This document shows, piece by piece, positions 15,997-22,990 of a DNA stretch of 37,695 nt; position 1 is the stretch's first letter, and each line of letters starts with the position of its first letter. Origin of the DNA: CAYMCV01 sp964389005 (GTDB lineage Bacteria; Bacillota; Clostridia; Lachnospirales; Lachnospiraceae); NCBI GenBank assembly GCA_964389005.1, contig CAYMCV010000008.1, positions 1 through 37,695 of the forward strand, in the 5' to 3' direction. A program made the position numbers and the translations under genes. The notes beneath the pieces are model-generated. The model was not told the origin of the DNA, made no database searches, and saw only the letters and a program-made list of their open reading frames with translations.

Positions 15997-18282
15997 TTAT
16001 TTACGAACAGATAATAAATATATGAGTGGAGAATTCCAATAAATGGTGATTTCATTTGTAGAGAAGCTGCTTGCGTTGTCAACATAACATTTCGCAGGAG
16101 CTGCATCCGATAAAACAGCCAATGCATAGGGATCTTCCAAAGCATTGTCGGCACCGCCGACCAACATACCCGGAACCGCAGAACCAACGGATTCTGAAGG
16201 TCTGTGATGCGGTGCGGTCGGATAGAGCGTACCGAAACCGGTAACGAAACAGTATCCGAGAGAGTTCATTCCCAAGAGATAATCAGATTGGTAATTCTCC
16301 ATTTGAAGATATTTTTCATCGCCGGATACGCGATAAGCCATATCATAAATCATTCCGTTATTGGCAATGGTCATATTGCTGCCCCAAGGATAAGTTCTTT
16401 CCAAAGAGGAAAAATAACCATCTTTGTTTGCCAACTCAATATTGGCATCAGCCTGTGTCAGAAGCGATTCTTTCAGTAACTTCGAGAAATCGGAATCTGT
16501 CTGCAGAGAACTGTCGGAGTTTAAATAAGCAAAGACACCATAGCCTGCGACGTCAGCCCAACCGAGCGCCAAAGGTAAATCTGCTGTGTAGAGTTTTTTG
16601 GCTTGTTTCAAGTACGCGTCTTCGCCGGTTGCATTATATAATTCGATGCTTGCCCAGAAGAATTCATCAGTGTTGTTTGCATCGGGATACTCACCGGTGG
16701 TAATTTCTGAAGGATTCAAAAATCCGGTTTGATCGCCGGCAGCGTTTTTCTTTAAGTAATCATATGCGTTCTTTGCGGCTGCAAGACAGGTATCTGCAAA
16801 CGAAGCATCGATATCACGATAGACTACACTTGCCTTTGCCATGACTGCTGCAAAATCTCCGGTTGCCGTTGTGGATATCGGGCAAACAATCAATTCAGCC
16901 GTTTCATCTTGCGGCATTACGGTCTCCGGGAATACGGCACAGGTAACTTTATGGTAAACACCGCCGTTTTGTGCTTGCATTTTTAACATCCAATCAAGTT
17001 CATATCTGGCTTCATCCAATACATCCGGAATGCCGTTTCCGCTCTCGGGAATGCCGATATCATCGGAGTCGACGGAGGCACCTTCATAAGCCAATAACAA
17101 ATCTTGTACCGTTTTGGCACCTGCAACAATGTAGCGACCGTAATCGCCTGCATCATGCCAACCGCCGGAAACATCAATGGTTTCCGAAGTGCCGAATATC
17201 GTCGCTTCAGCAGTATGACACGCGGGATGCGCAAAGGCTTCTGCGTATTTCGCATCCAACTCACAACCGCATCGCTGCAGATAGAGCATTTTGAGCGTGG
17301 ATGCGTAAACATCGTCATAAACATCTTCCGCAATGGTGAACGGATAGGAATCACCGGCAACATCCAGATGAACGTAGTAAGTTCCGGGAGTGGTGAAATC
17401 GCTGAAGTCTCCGTGATATACGGAACAGCCGGCACCGCGTGAAGACATATAGTCATCCGGTAAGGTTCCTGTATATACGGTTTCGTTGGTGTTGAAATCA
17501 ACGATACTGAAAGAAGTTTCTTGCTTGTATACGGATACAAAAGTTTTGACGCTGTCCGGTTTGTATCCGATTTGATTCAAGTTCACTTTGTTTGGTTCCG
17601 GAAGAGGAACAATTGCGAGCGCATTGGAAGCGTCTGCAATGGTTAGTTTGATATTGTCAATGTATACGTTATGTACGGTCTTGGAATCAAAATCGCCTTG
17701 TGCGCCGAGATTGAAAGCAAAACGAGGAGAAGGATCGCTTGCCGCGTTCATTGTAAATGTTGCGGAAACATGCTGTGTTTCTGTTGTAAGATGTGCGGGG
17801 TCCTCAACATAGTAAGGACTGTAACTGCCGCCGTTCATCTGAATTCTCCATTCATAATCGCGCTCAACATCAGAGCGAATATCAAAGGATACATCATAGA
17901 CGCAACCCTGATTCAAAGCAAAACCGTCGCGATACGCCTGGACAGCGTGATTCACGCTTCCGGACTCGGTGATTTTGACAACGAGTTCTCCGTTTTCGGG
18001 TACAAGTTCGAATACACCGCCGTTCTGATAAGCAAGCCATGGGGATTCTTCACCCTCATTAAAAACGTCGTCAATGATATTGGTGCCGTCAACGAGACCG
18101 GCGTCCGTAGCACCTTCTTCGACTGCCTCAGATTCCGGTTCGGATACTTCTTCGGACTCGGAGACCTCGATAACTTCGGAAGACGAAGATTCCACGGGCG
18201 GTACTTCTGCAGGCGTACATGCGGTAAGTGAGAAAATCAAAATACCGGCAAGCGCAAGCGATAATAGTTTTTTGTTATGCAT
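15997..18282 (-). CDS. Glycoside hydrolase family 9 endoglucanase, lipoprotein with CBM-like domain
   Basis: GH9 enzymes hydrolyse beta-1,4-glucans such as cellulose by an inverting mechanism. The protein starts with a lipoprotein signal (KKLLSLALAGILIFSLTAC, lipobox Cys at residue 22), then a Ser/Glu/Pro-rich linker to about residue 65, a beta-sandwich like CBM4/9 (about 67-215, FDIRS, WRIQMNGG, VYIDNIKLTI), an Ig-like module typical of GH9 (VNLNQIGYKPDS onwards) and the catalytic barrel. Catalytic features are SGGWHDAGDYGRY (DAGD bases), PHHRPSES near the end, and the acid Glu in STNEITIYWNSPLIY. It is 761 residues and intact. The start follows AGGAGG. It should be anchored to the outer face of the membrane; its presence suggests plant-fibre use. 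Confidence 0.94.
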   Translation of the reverse strand: MHNKKLLSLALAGILIFSLTACTPAEVPPVESSSSEVIEVSESEEVSEPESEAVEEGATDAGLVDGTNIIDDVFNEGEESPWLAYQNGGVFELVPENGELVVKITESGSVNHAVQAYRDGFALNQGCVYDVSFDIRSDVERDYEWRIQMNGGSYSPYYVEDPAHLTTETQHVSATFTMNAASDPSPRFAFNLGAQGDFDSKTVHNVYIDNIKLTIADASNALAIVPLPEPNKVNLNQIGYKPDSVKTFVSVYKQETSFSIVDFNTNETVYTGTLPDDYMSSRGAGCSVYHGDFSDFTTPGTYYVHLDVAGDSYPFTIAEDVYDDVYASTLKMLYLQRCGCELDAKYAEAFAHPACHTAEATIFGTSETIDVSGGWHDAGDYGRYIVAGAKTVQDLLLAYEGASVDSDDIGIPESGNGIPDVLDEARYELDWMLKMQAQNGGVYHKVTCAVFPETVMPQDETAELIVCPISTTATGDFAAVMAKASVVYRDIDASFADTCLAAAKNAYDYLKKNAAGDQTGFLNPSEITTGEYPDANNTDEFFWASIELYNATGEDAYLKQAKKLYTADLPLALGWADVAGYGVFAYLNSDSSLQTDSDFSKLLKESLLTQADANIELANKDGYFSSLERTYPWGSNMTIANNGMIYDMAYRVSGDEKYLQMENYQSDYLLGMNSLGYCFVTGFGTLYPTAPHHRPSESVGSAVPGMLVGGADNALEDPYALAVLSDAAPAKCYVDNASSFSTNEITIYWNSPLIYLLSVRK

Positions 18283-18380
18283 GGTAACAACCTCCTGTCA
18301 AATGGATGGGAATAACGATAACCCCAAAACTCTGTATTGTCTTTATTCTATATCAGAGTCGTTCAAATGAAAACCACAAA

Positions 18381-18407
18381 ATAATACAAAAGTGACTAAA
18401 ATGTCAA
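18381..18407 (-). promoter_or_regulatory. Possible promoter of the GH9 gene
   Basis: On the minus strand TTGACA (18407-18402) is followed after 15 bases by TATTAT (18386-18381). Both hexamers are good but the spacing is short, so this is tentative. It would give a leader of about 90 bases. Confidence 0.35.
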
Positions 18408-18517
18408 ATCTATGGTCTTGAATCAACGGCAAATGAAAATGAGGAAAATAAAAGATAGATTGAATTGTATCAAGTTGCAAAATAATTTACGAAAAAGGAC
18501 GAAAATGTCTGAAATTG

Positions 18518-18546
18518 TTGACAATTTAGCACTAAAAGTGTAAAAT
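18518..18546 (+). promoter_or_regulatory. Sigma-A promoter of the sirtuin-like gene
   Basis: A perfect TTGACA (18518-18523), a 17-base spacer and TAAAAT (18541-18546) lie 30 bases before the start codon at 18577. Confidence 0.8.
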
Positions 18547-18576
18547 ATATGTGCGCATGTAAAAAGAGGGATTCGG

Positions 18577-19326
18577 ATGAGAGAGCATAACAGGACGACA
18601 GAAGAGAAAATAGCACAATTATTGCGAGAATCAGACGCGCTTACATGCATCAACGGGATTGATGTGTTTGTGGAGAGCGGCGGTATTGATTTGTTGGAAA
18701 ATGAAGAATTCTATCGTATCGAGAGAGAGTATGGAAAGAGTCCGGACGAGATGTTGTCAGCCGGCGTTTACAATGCCAAAAAGGCGAAATTTTTTGATTT
18801 TTATCAGAAGGAAATTCTGGCACCCAAATTGACACCCGCACCTGCATATTCGACACTGAAACAATTGCAGCGCCTCGGCAAACTTAAAACAGTGGTTACG
18901 GTAAACATCTCGGGACTTGAATTTAGAAGCGGCCTCAGAAATGTACTTGAGTTAAACGGCAGTATGTATGCAAATGAATGTCCGACCTGTAAAAAGAGTT
19001 TTACCATGGATTATGTGGAGAATGCACATGGCATGCCATTGTGTCCGGATTGCAAATCCGCGCTTCGCCCCGGAATTCGTTTATCGGGGGAACGCGTCAG
19101 AAACGATTTGATGACAGAAGCATGCAATGCCTGTCATGCGGCCGATGTGCTTCTGGTATTGGGAACGAACTTAAATGAACCCGATGTCAGATACTGCACG
19201 GGACATTATAACGGAGATAAGATGATATTGATTTCTCATGAGGAACACCACATGGATAAATATGCCGATTATGTCATGTATGGGAATATCAGTGAGATTT
19301 TATCTTCTGTTGCGAAGCAGATATAG
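18577..19326 (+). CDS. Sirtuin (SIR2)-family protein with degenerate active site
   Basis: The 249-residue protein follows the SIR2 plan: a Rossmann-type half, a four-Cys zinc ribbon (CPTC at 135-138, CPDC at 156-159) and the C-terminal pattern LVLGTNLN then DKYADYVMYGNISEIL. Active sirtuins remove acyl groups from lysines using NAD. Here the usual GAGxSxxSGIPxFR loop is replaced by NGIDVFVESGGIDLL (26-40), TQNIDxLH is TVNISGLE (108-115), and the catalytic His of ELHGS is Asn127 (ELNGS). These changes predict loss of deacylase activity, perhaps with ligand binding kept. The ATG follows AGAGGG and a strong promoter; a terminator follows, so it is a single-gene unit. It is not broken by stops, so it looks maintained. 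Confidence 0.85.
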   Translation: MREHNRTTEEKIAQLLRESDALTCINGIDVFVESGGIDLLENEEFYRIEREYGKSPDEMLSAGVYNAKKAKFFDFYQKEILAPKLTPAPAYSTLKQLQRLGKLKTVVTVNISGLEFRSGLRNVLELNGSMYANECPTCKKSFTMDYVENAHGMPLCPDCKSALRPGIRLSGERVRNDLMTEACNACHAADVLLVLGTNLNEPDVRYCTGHYNGDKMILISHEEHHMDKYADYVMYGNISEILSSVAKQI

Positions 19327-19343
19327 AGAATATGATAATAATA

Positions 19344-19390
19344 AACCGGATGGTAGACAAGACATACTTGTTATCATCCGGTTATTTTTG
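19344..19390 (+). terminator. Terminator between the sirtuin-like and CBS-domain genes
   Basis: AACCGGATG (19344-19352) pairs with CATCCGGTT (19375-19383), with further pairing inside, followed by ATTTTT. It terminates the plus-strand gene and, with an A/T-rich far side, may serve the convergent gene too. Confidence 0.8.
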
Positions 19391-19395
19391 GCAAC

Positions 19396-20710
19396 TTATT
19401 CTTCCGAAGGTTCTTCTGTATCATCTTTTGACGGAAGAGTCATTAATACTTTTTCAATTCGATTCTGCTGAACGGCATCTACGGTAAGCGTAATACCGTC
19501 TTCTAAGGTGACGGACTCACCCTGTTCCGGTAATTTATCCAAATGTTCAATAATCAATCCGCCGATGGAATCGTAATCTTTGCTGCAAAATGAGGTATCA
19601 ATGGAATTGTTGATATCATCAAGTTTCATACCTCCGGGTACGAGATAGGAGTATTCATCAATCTGTTGAATCAATTCTTCCTCATCCTGATCATATTCGT
19701 CACGTATTTCGCCGACGATTTCTTCTAATAAATCCTCCATGGTAATCATACCTTCCGTTGCACCGTACTCGTTCAAAACAAGTGCAATGTTGGTGGTGCT
19801 TTTTCGCATTTCCAACATGAGGTCGGAGGTCTTCTTGTACTCATATGTATAATAAGGTTCACGCATGATATCGTGAATATCAAAAGGCTTCGTATGGTCA
19901 ATCAATAGGATATCCTTCATATTGATAATGCCGACAATATTGTCGGAACGATTTTCAAATACGGGGATACGTGTATACATATTCTCGCGGAAGACATCCA
20001 TAACTTCGTCGTAGTTTGCCGTTACTTCAACCGTTGCCATATCAATACGCGGTATCATGATGTCTTTGGCGAGAGCATCGCCGAAATCAAACACGTTATA
20101 TATCATTTCTTTTTCTTCTTCTTCCAAAACACCGTCTTCATGGCCGGCATCAAGATAAGTCCTTAATTCATTCTCTGTCATAAGCGCATTCTTTTTGTTC
20201 GGATCGATACGGAGCAAACGAAGAATGACAAATGAAACTTTATCAACGAGGAAAATCAGGGGTGTCAATATTATCATTAAAAAGCGAATAATGGGCGCAT
20301 ATGCCATGGAAATTTTATCCGAGTTCAGTATTGCCCATGTCTTCGGGAGAATTTCTCCAAAAATCAAAACAACAACCGTCAACAATCCTGTCGCAACGCT
20401 GACAGCCCAGTTCAGTCCCGTAGAAGCGGCCAAAATGGTTGCAAGTGCAGATGCGGAAATATTAACGATGTTATTACCGATTAATATGGTACTGAGCATC
20501 TTGGGATAACGATCCAAAATAGACTGAACAACTATGTTTTTATCATCTTGAGCAGAAATTGTTTNNNNNNNNNNTATTACCCTCGGCAACCAAAGTCTTG
20601 ATGCGTATTTGATTCGCGGTTGAGAAAGCAGTTTCTGCAGAAGAAAAGAATGCAGATAAAAAGACTAAAAAGAATAAAACAATGATTTGTATGACACTGG
20701 ATGGGTCCAA
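19396..20710 (-). CDS. CNNM/CorC-type (DUF21-CBS-CorC_HlyC) membrane transporter, interrupted by an assembly gap
   Basis: Proteins of this family are membrane-bound and linked to magnesium or other cation export; many are annotated as hemolysins. Reading across the gap gives a start TTG at 20710 behind AAGGAG, then a membrane segment and the family hallmark FFSSAETAFSTANQIRIKTLVAEGN. After the gap come further helices (LIGNNIVNISASALATIL, VSVATGLLTVVVLIFGEILPK, MIILTPLIFLVDKVSFVIL), two CBS motifs (about IMIPRIDM to NMKDIL and ALVLNEYGATEGMITMEDLL) and the C-terminal CorC_HlyC domain (YSYLVPGGMKLDDIN). The join needs a gap divisible by three. About 435 residues plus the missing part. Confidence 0.9.
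20565..20574. other. Assembly gap (10 N) inside the CNNM/CorC gene
   Basis: The left and right reading frames connect only with a gap divisible by three, so 10 is a placeholder. Confidence 0.9.
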
Positions 20711-20868
20711 AACAATTCTCCTTTAATTTATTTTTATAGTAGTTCATATTTGACTAGACTATACTTGATAATAGAAGGAATGTCAAGATTTTTGGCGCGT
20801 ATAAATGAATAATAACGTCGGGATAAGCATAGGTTTTAATATGAAACAATCCTTGGGAGGATATATCA

Positions 20869-21243
20869 GTGGAAAAGACTTTGTTGAAAGAAAAGGCACC
20901 GCTTCTATTGTTACTGTATCTGCTTATATCATATATGGTAACCGGAATACTGCTATTGATTCTGGCATTTACGGTATTTCGCTTTCATCTTGGAGAGAGC
21001 GTTGTGAATATTGTGATTATAGCAATTTATTCGTTATCGACATTTGTTGGAGGATATGCGGCGGGTAAAAAGATGAAAACGCACAGATTCCTTTGGGGAT
21101 TCTTGATGGGATTGGCATACTTTGTCGTATTGGTGCTGGTTTCGCTTCTCGTAAATCATTCACTAAAAGATTTTTCAGGTAATTTTTTTACGGTTCTGAC
21201 GCTATGTATGGGAGGAGGGATGTTGGGCGGTATGCTCGGGTAA
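20869..21243 (+). CDS. TIGR04086 family membrane protein
   Basis: A 124-residue integral membrane protein with four predicted helices (about residues 11-37, 43-64, 72-95 and 105-123) and a Gly-rich end GGGMLGGMLG. It matches what I know of TIGR04086, a clostridial family of unknown function commonly found just upstream of the SCIFF peptide and SecDF. The GTG start at 20869 follows GGGAGG (20855-20860). A different-frame ORF that begins at 20805 has no support. A possible link to peptide export or to SecDF is only an inference from position. Confidence 0.85.
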   Translation: MEKTLLKEKAPLLLLLYLLISYMVTGILLLILAFTVFRFHLGESVVNIVIIAIYSLSTFVGGYAAGKKMKTHRFLWGFLMGLAYFVVLVLVSLLVNHSLKDFSGNFFTVLTLCMGGGMLGGMLG

Positions 21244-21294
21244 AACGTGATTTTCGTAAAAATGAAAAAAATGCTTTTCCTTGACGAAATAGTG

Positions 21295-21303
21295 TGCTAT
21301 ACT
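21295..21303 (+). promoter_or_regulatory. Possible extended -10 promoter for the SCIFF gene
   Basis: TGCTATACT (21295-21303) has an extended -10 form (TG-N-TATACT) 37 bases before the SCIFF start. The nearby TTGACG at 21281 is too close (11 bases) to be a normal -35. Confidence 0.35.
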
Positions 21304-21339
21304 GAGCGGGAATGAATACTTGTAAGGAGGATATTGGAT

Positions 21340-21472
21340 ATGAAGCATATTAAGACATTGAATACCAGAGACTATAAGAAAAGTATAAAAAAAGGCGGCT
21401 GCGGCGAGTGCCAGACATCCTGCCAGTCAGCATGCAAGACATCCTGTNNNNNNNNNNGAGCAGACCAAATAA
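21340..21472 (+). CDS. scfA: SCIFF ranthipeptide precursor (six cysteines in forty-five residues), with an assembly gap
   Basis: This is the precursor of a ribosomally made, thioether-crosslinked peptide. The leader begins MKHIKTLNTRDYKK, the near-invariant start of SCIFF peptides, and the core shows GGCGECQTSCQSACKTSC, with five cysteines. The gap at 21448-21457 follows directly; the expected sixth cysteine should lie in it. The gene most likely ends with EQTK and TAA (21470-21472), which requires a gap divisible by three; with exactly 10 bases the frame would run to a TGA at 21475 with an uncharacteristic tail. AAGGAGG precedes the ATG. The maturase gene follows 69 bases later, behind a hairpin. 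The peptide's role in the cell is not established. Confidence 0.92.
21448..21457. other. Assembly gap (10 N) inside the SCIFF precursor
   Basis: It removes the segment right after the fifth cysteine. In the family about 6-8 residues including the last cysteine are expected there. Confidence 0.85.
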
Positions 21473-21486
21473 GATGAACAAAATGA

Positions 21487-21512
21487 GAGCAGCGAAGAAC
21501 TCGCTGCTCTTT
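21487..21512 (+). terminator. Hairpin between SCIFF precursor and maturase (attenuator-like)
   Basis: A perfect 9-bp stem pairs GAGCAGCGA (21487-21495) with TCGCTGCTC (21501-21509) around AGAAC, followed by only TTTC. It could be a leaky terminator or an mRNA-stabilising stem, allowing more precursor than maturase to be made. Confidence 0.6.
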
Positions 21513-21541
21513 CAATGAATGTAAGCAGGAGAGGTATAGAA

Positions 21542-22990
21542 GTGATACACCAATACATTAATAACGGTTATTGCATTGTACTTGATGTCAACAGCGGCAG
21601 TGTTCATGTGGTTGACCGAATGGTTTATGAGTTGATTGCAATGGCTGACGGTATCAAAGCCGAGATGAGAACGAGAGAAGCGTTGTATGAAGAAGCGATG
21701 TCAAAAGAGCGGCAGGCGTTTTGGAAAGAATTGTTTCCGCAAGGAATCGATGAAACGGAAATCAACGAAGGAATCGATGAAATATTTGAATTAATTCAAG
21801 CAGAACAACTATTTACGGAAGATATTTATGAATCCTATATTGACAGTTTTAAGCAACGTGAACCTGTGGTGAAGGCACTGTGTCTGCACATTGCACATGA
21901 CTGTAATCTCGCATGCAAATACTGCTTTGCCGAAGAAGGAGAATATCACGGAAGACGTGCGCTTATGAGCTATGAAGTCGGTAAATCCGCACTGGATTTT
22001 TTGGTGAAGGCTTCGGGGAGCAGAACCAATTTGGAGGTCGACTTTTTTGGCGGCGAACCGCTGATGAATTGGGATGTCGTGAAGCGTTTGGTGGCTTACG
22101 GACGCAGTATCGAGGAAGAATATCATAAGAAATTCCGTTTTACATTGACAACAAACGGTGTTCTTTTAAATGAGGAAGTCCTTGCATTCTGCAATCGCGA
22201 GATGGGAAATCTCGTATTGAGTATCGACGGAAGAAAAGAAGTCCACGATTATATGCGTCCGCATCGCGGAGGACAGGGGTCTTACGACCAAATTGTTCCG
22301 AAGTTTCAACATGCGGCGGAGAGCAGAAATCAGAGCAATTATTATGTCAGAGGTACCTATACACATTACAATACCGATTTTTCTAAGGATGTGTTGCATC
22401 TGGCAAATTTGGGCTTCAAACAGATATCGGTGGAACCTGTGGTGGCGGATGAAAAAGAAGCATATGCGCTGACATATGAGGATTTGCCGACACTGTTTGC
22501 CGAATATGATCGTTTGGCACAGGAAATGATTCGAAGAAAAGCCGAAGGAAATGATTTTAATTTCTTTCATTTTATGATAGATTTATCGGGAGGTCCCTGC
22601 GTTGCCAAACGTTTATCGGGATGCGGTTCCGGTTGTGAGTACCTGGCGGTTACCCCATGGGGTGATTTTTATCCGTGTCATCAGTTTGTCGGACAGGAAG
22701 AGTTCCTGATGGGAAATGTAGATGAAGGAATCGTTCGGCCGGATATTCGCGCGCAGTTTTCGGATTGCAATGTATATGCCAAAGAGAAATGCAAGAATTG
22801 CTTCGCAAAATTCTATTGCAGCGGCGGATGCGCCGCAAATGCATATCACTTTAGCGGCGATATCAACGGTAATTATGAACTTGGTTGTGAATTGCAGCGC
22901 AAGAGAATTGAGTGCGCAATTATGATAAAAGCGGCTGAAGCACAGTTGCAAAACGATAACGAACAGAGTTTCAAAGGAGAAGAAAGATGA
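21542..22990 (+). CDS. scfB: SCIFF radical SAM maturase (thioether-bond forming)
   Basis: The enzyme installs Cys thioether crosslinks in the SCIFF peptide using SAM and iron-sulfur clusters. The radical SAM motif is CNLACKYC (Cys 121, 125, 128), followed by FFGGEPLMNWD and TLTTNGVLL. The C-terminal SPASM region holds the auxiliary-cluster cysteines (CVAKRLSGCGSGC, CHQF, CKNCFAKFYCSGGCAAN, then GCELQRKRIEC). The N-terminal ~90 residues form the peptide-recognition region. I chose GTG at 21542 because it follows AGGAGAGG and gives the family N-terminus IHQY with NNGYCIVLDVNSG; an in-frame ATG at 21515 has no ribosome site. Its stop overlaps the secDF start by 4 bases. Confidence 0.95.
   Translation: MIHQYINNGYCIVLDVNSGSVHVVDRMVYELIAMADGIKAEMRTREALYEEAMSKERQAFWKELFPQGIDETEINEGIDEIFELIQAEQLFTEDIYESYIDSFKQREPVVKALCLHIAHDCNLACKYCFAEEGEYHGRRALMSYEVGKSALDFLVKASGSRTNLEVDFFGGEPLMNWDVVKRLVAYGRSIEEEYHKKFRFTLTTNGVLLNEEVLAFCNREMGNLVLSIDGRKEVHDYMRPHRGGQGSYDQIVPKFQHAAESRNQSNYYVRGTYTHYNTDFSKDVLHLANLGFKQISVEPVVADEKEAYALTYEDLPTLFAEYDRLAQEMIRRKAEGNDFNFFHFMIDLSGGPCVAKRLSGCGSGCEYLAVTPWGDFYPCHQFVGQEEFLMGNVDEGIVRPDIRAQFSDCNVYAKEKCKNCFAKFYCSGGCAANAYHFSGDINGNYELGCELQRKRIECAIMIKAAEAQLQNDNEQSFKGEER

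Noticed and set aside
15894..16187. N-terminal extension of the amidase up to 16187
   Set aside because: It would run through the GH9 terminator and the GH9 coding end; the family start is MAYTVVLDAGHGG.
20805..21068. An ORF starting MNNNVGISIG before the TIGR04086 gene
   Set aside because: It is a different frame over the membrane protein, with no ribosome site and no family resemblance.
21281..21303. TTGACG and TATACT as an ordinary promoter for the SCIFF gene
   Set aside because: The spacing is only 11 bases; an extended -10 alone is the better, still weak, reading.
21340..21477. SCIFF peptide read straight through 10 N to the TGA at 21475
   Set aside because: It gives an uncharacteristic tail; the frame giving EQTK and TAA fits the family.
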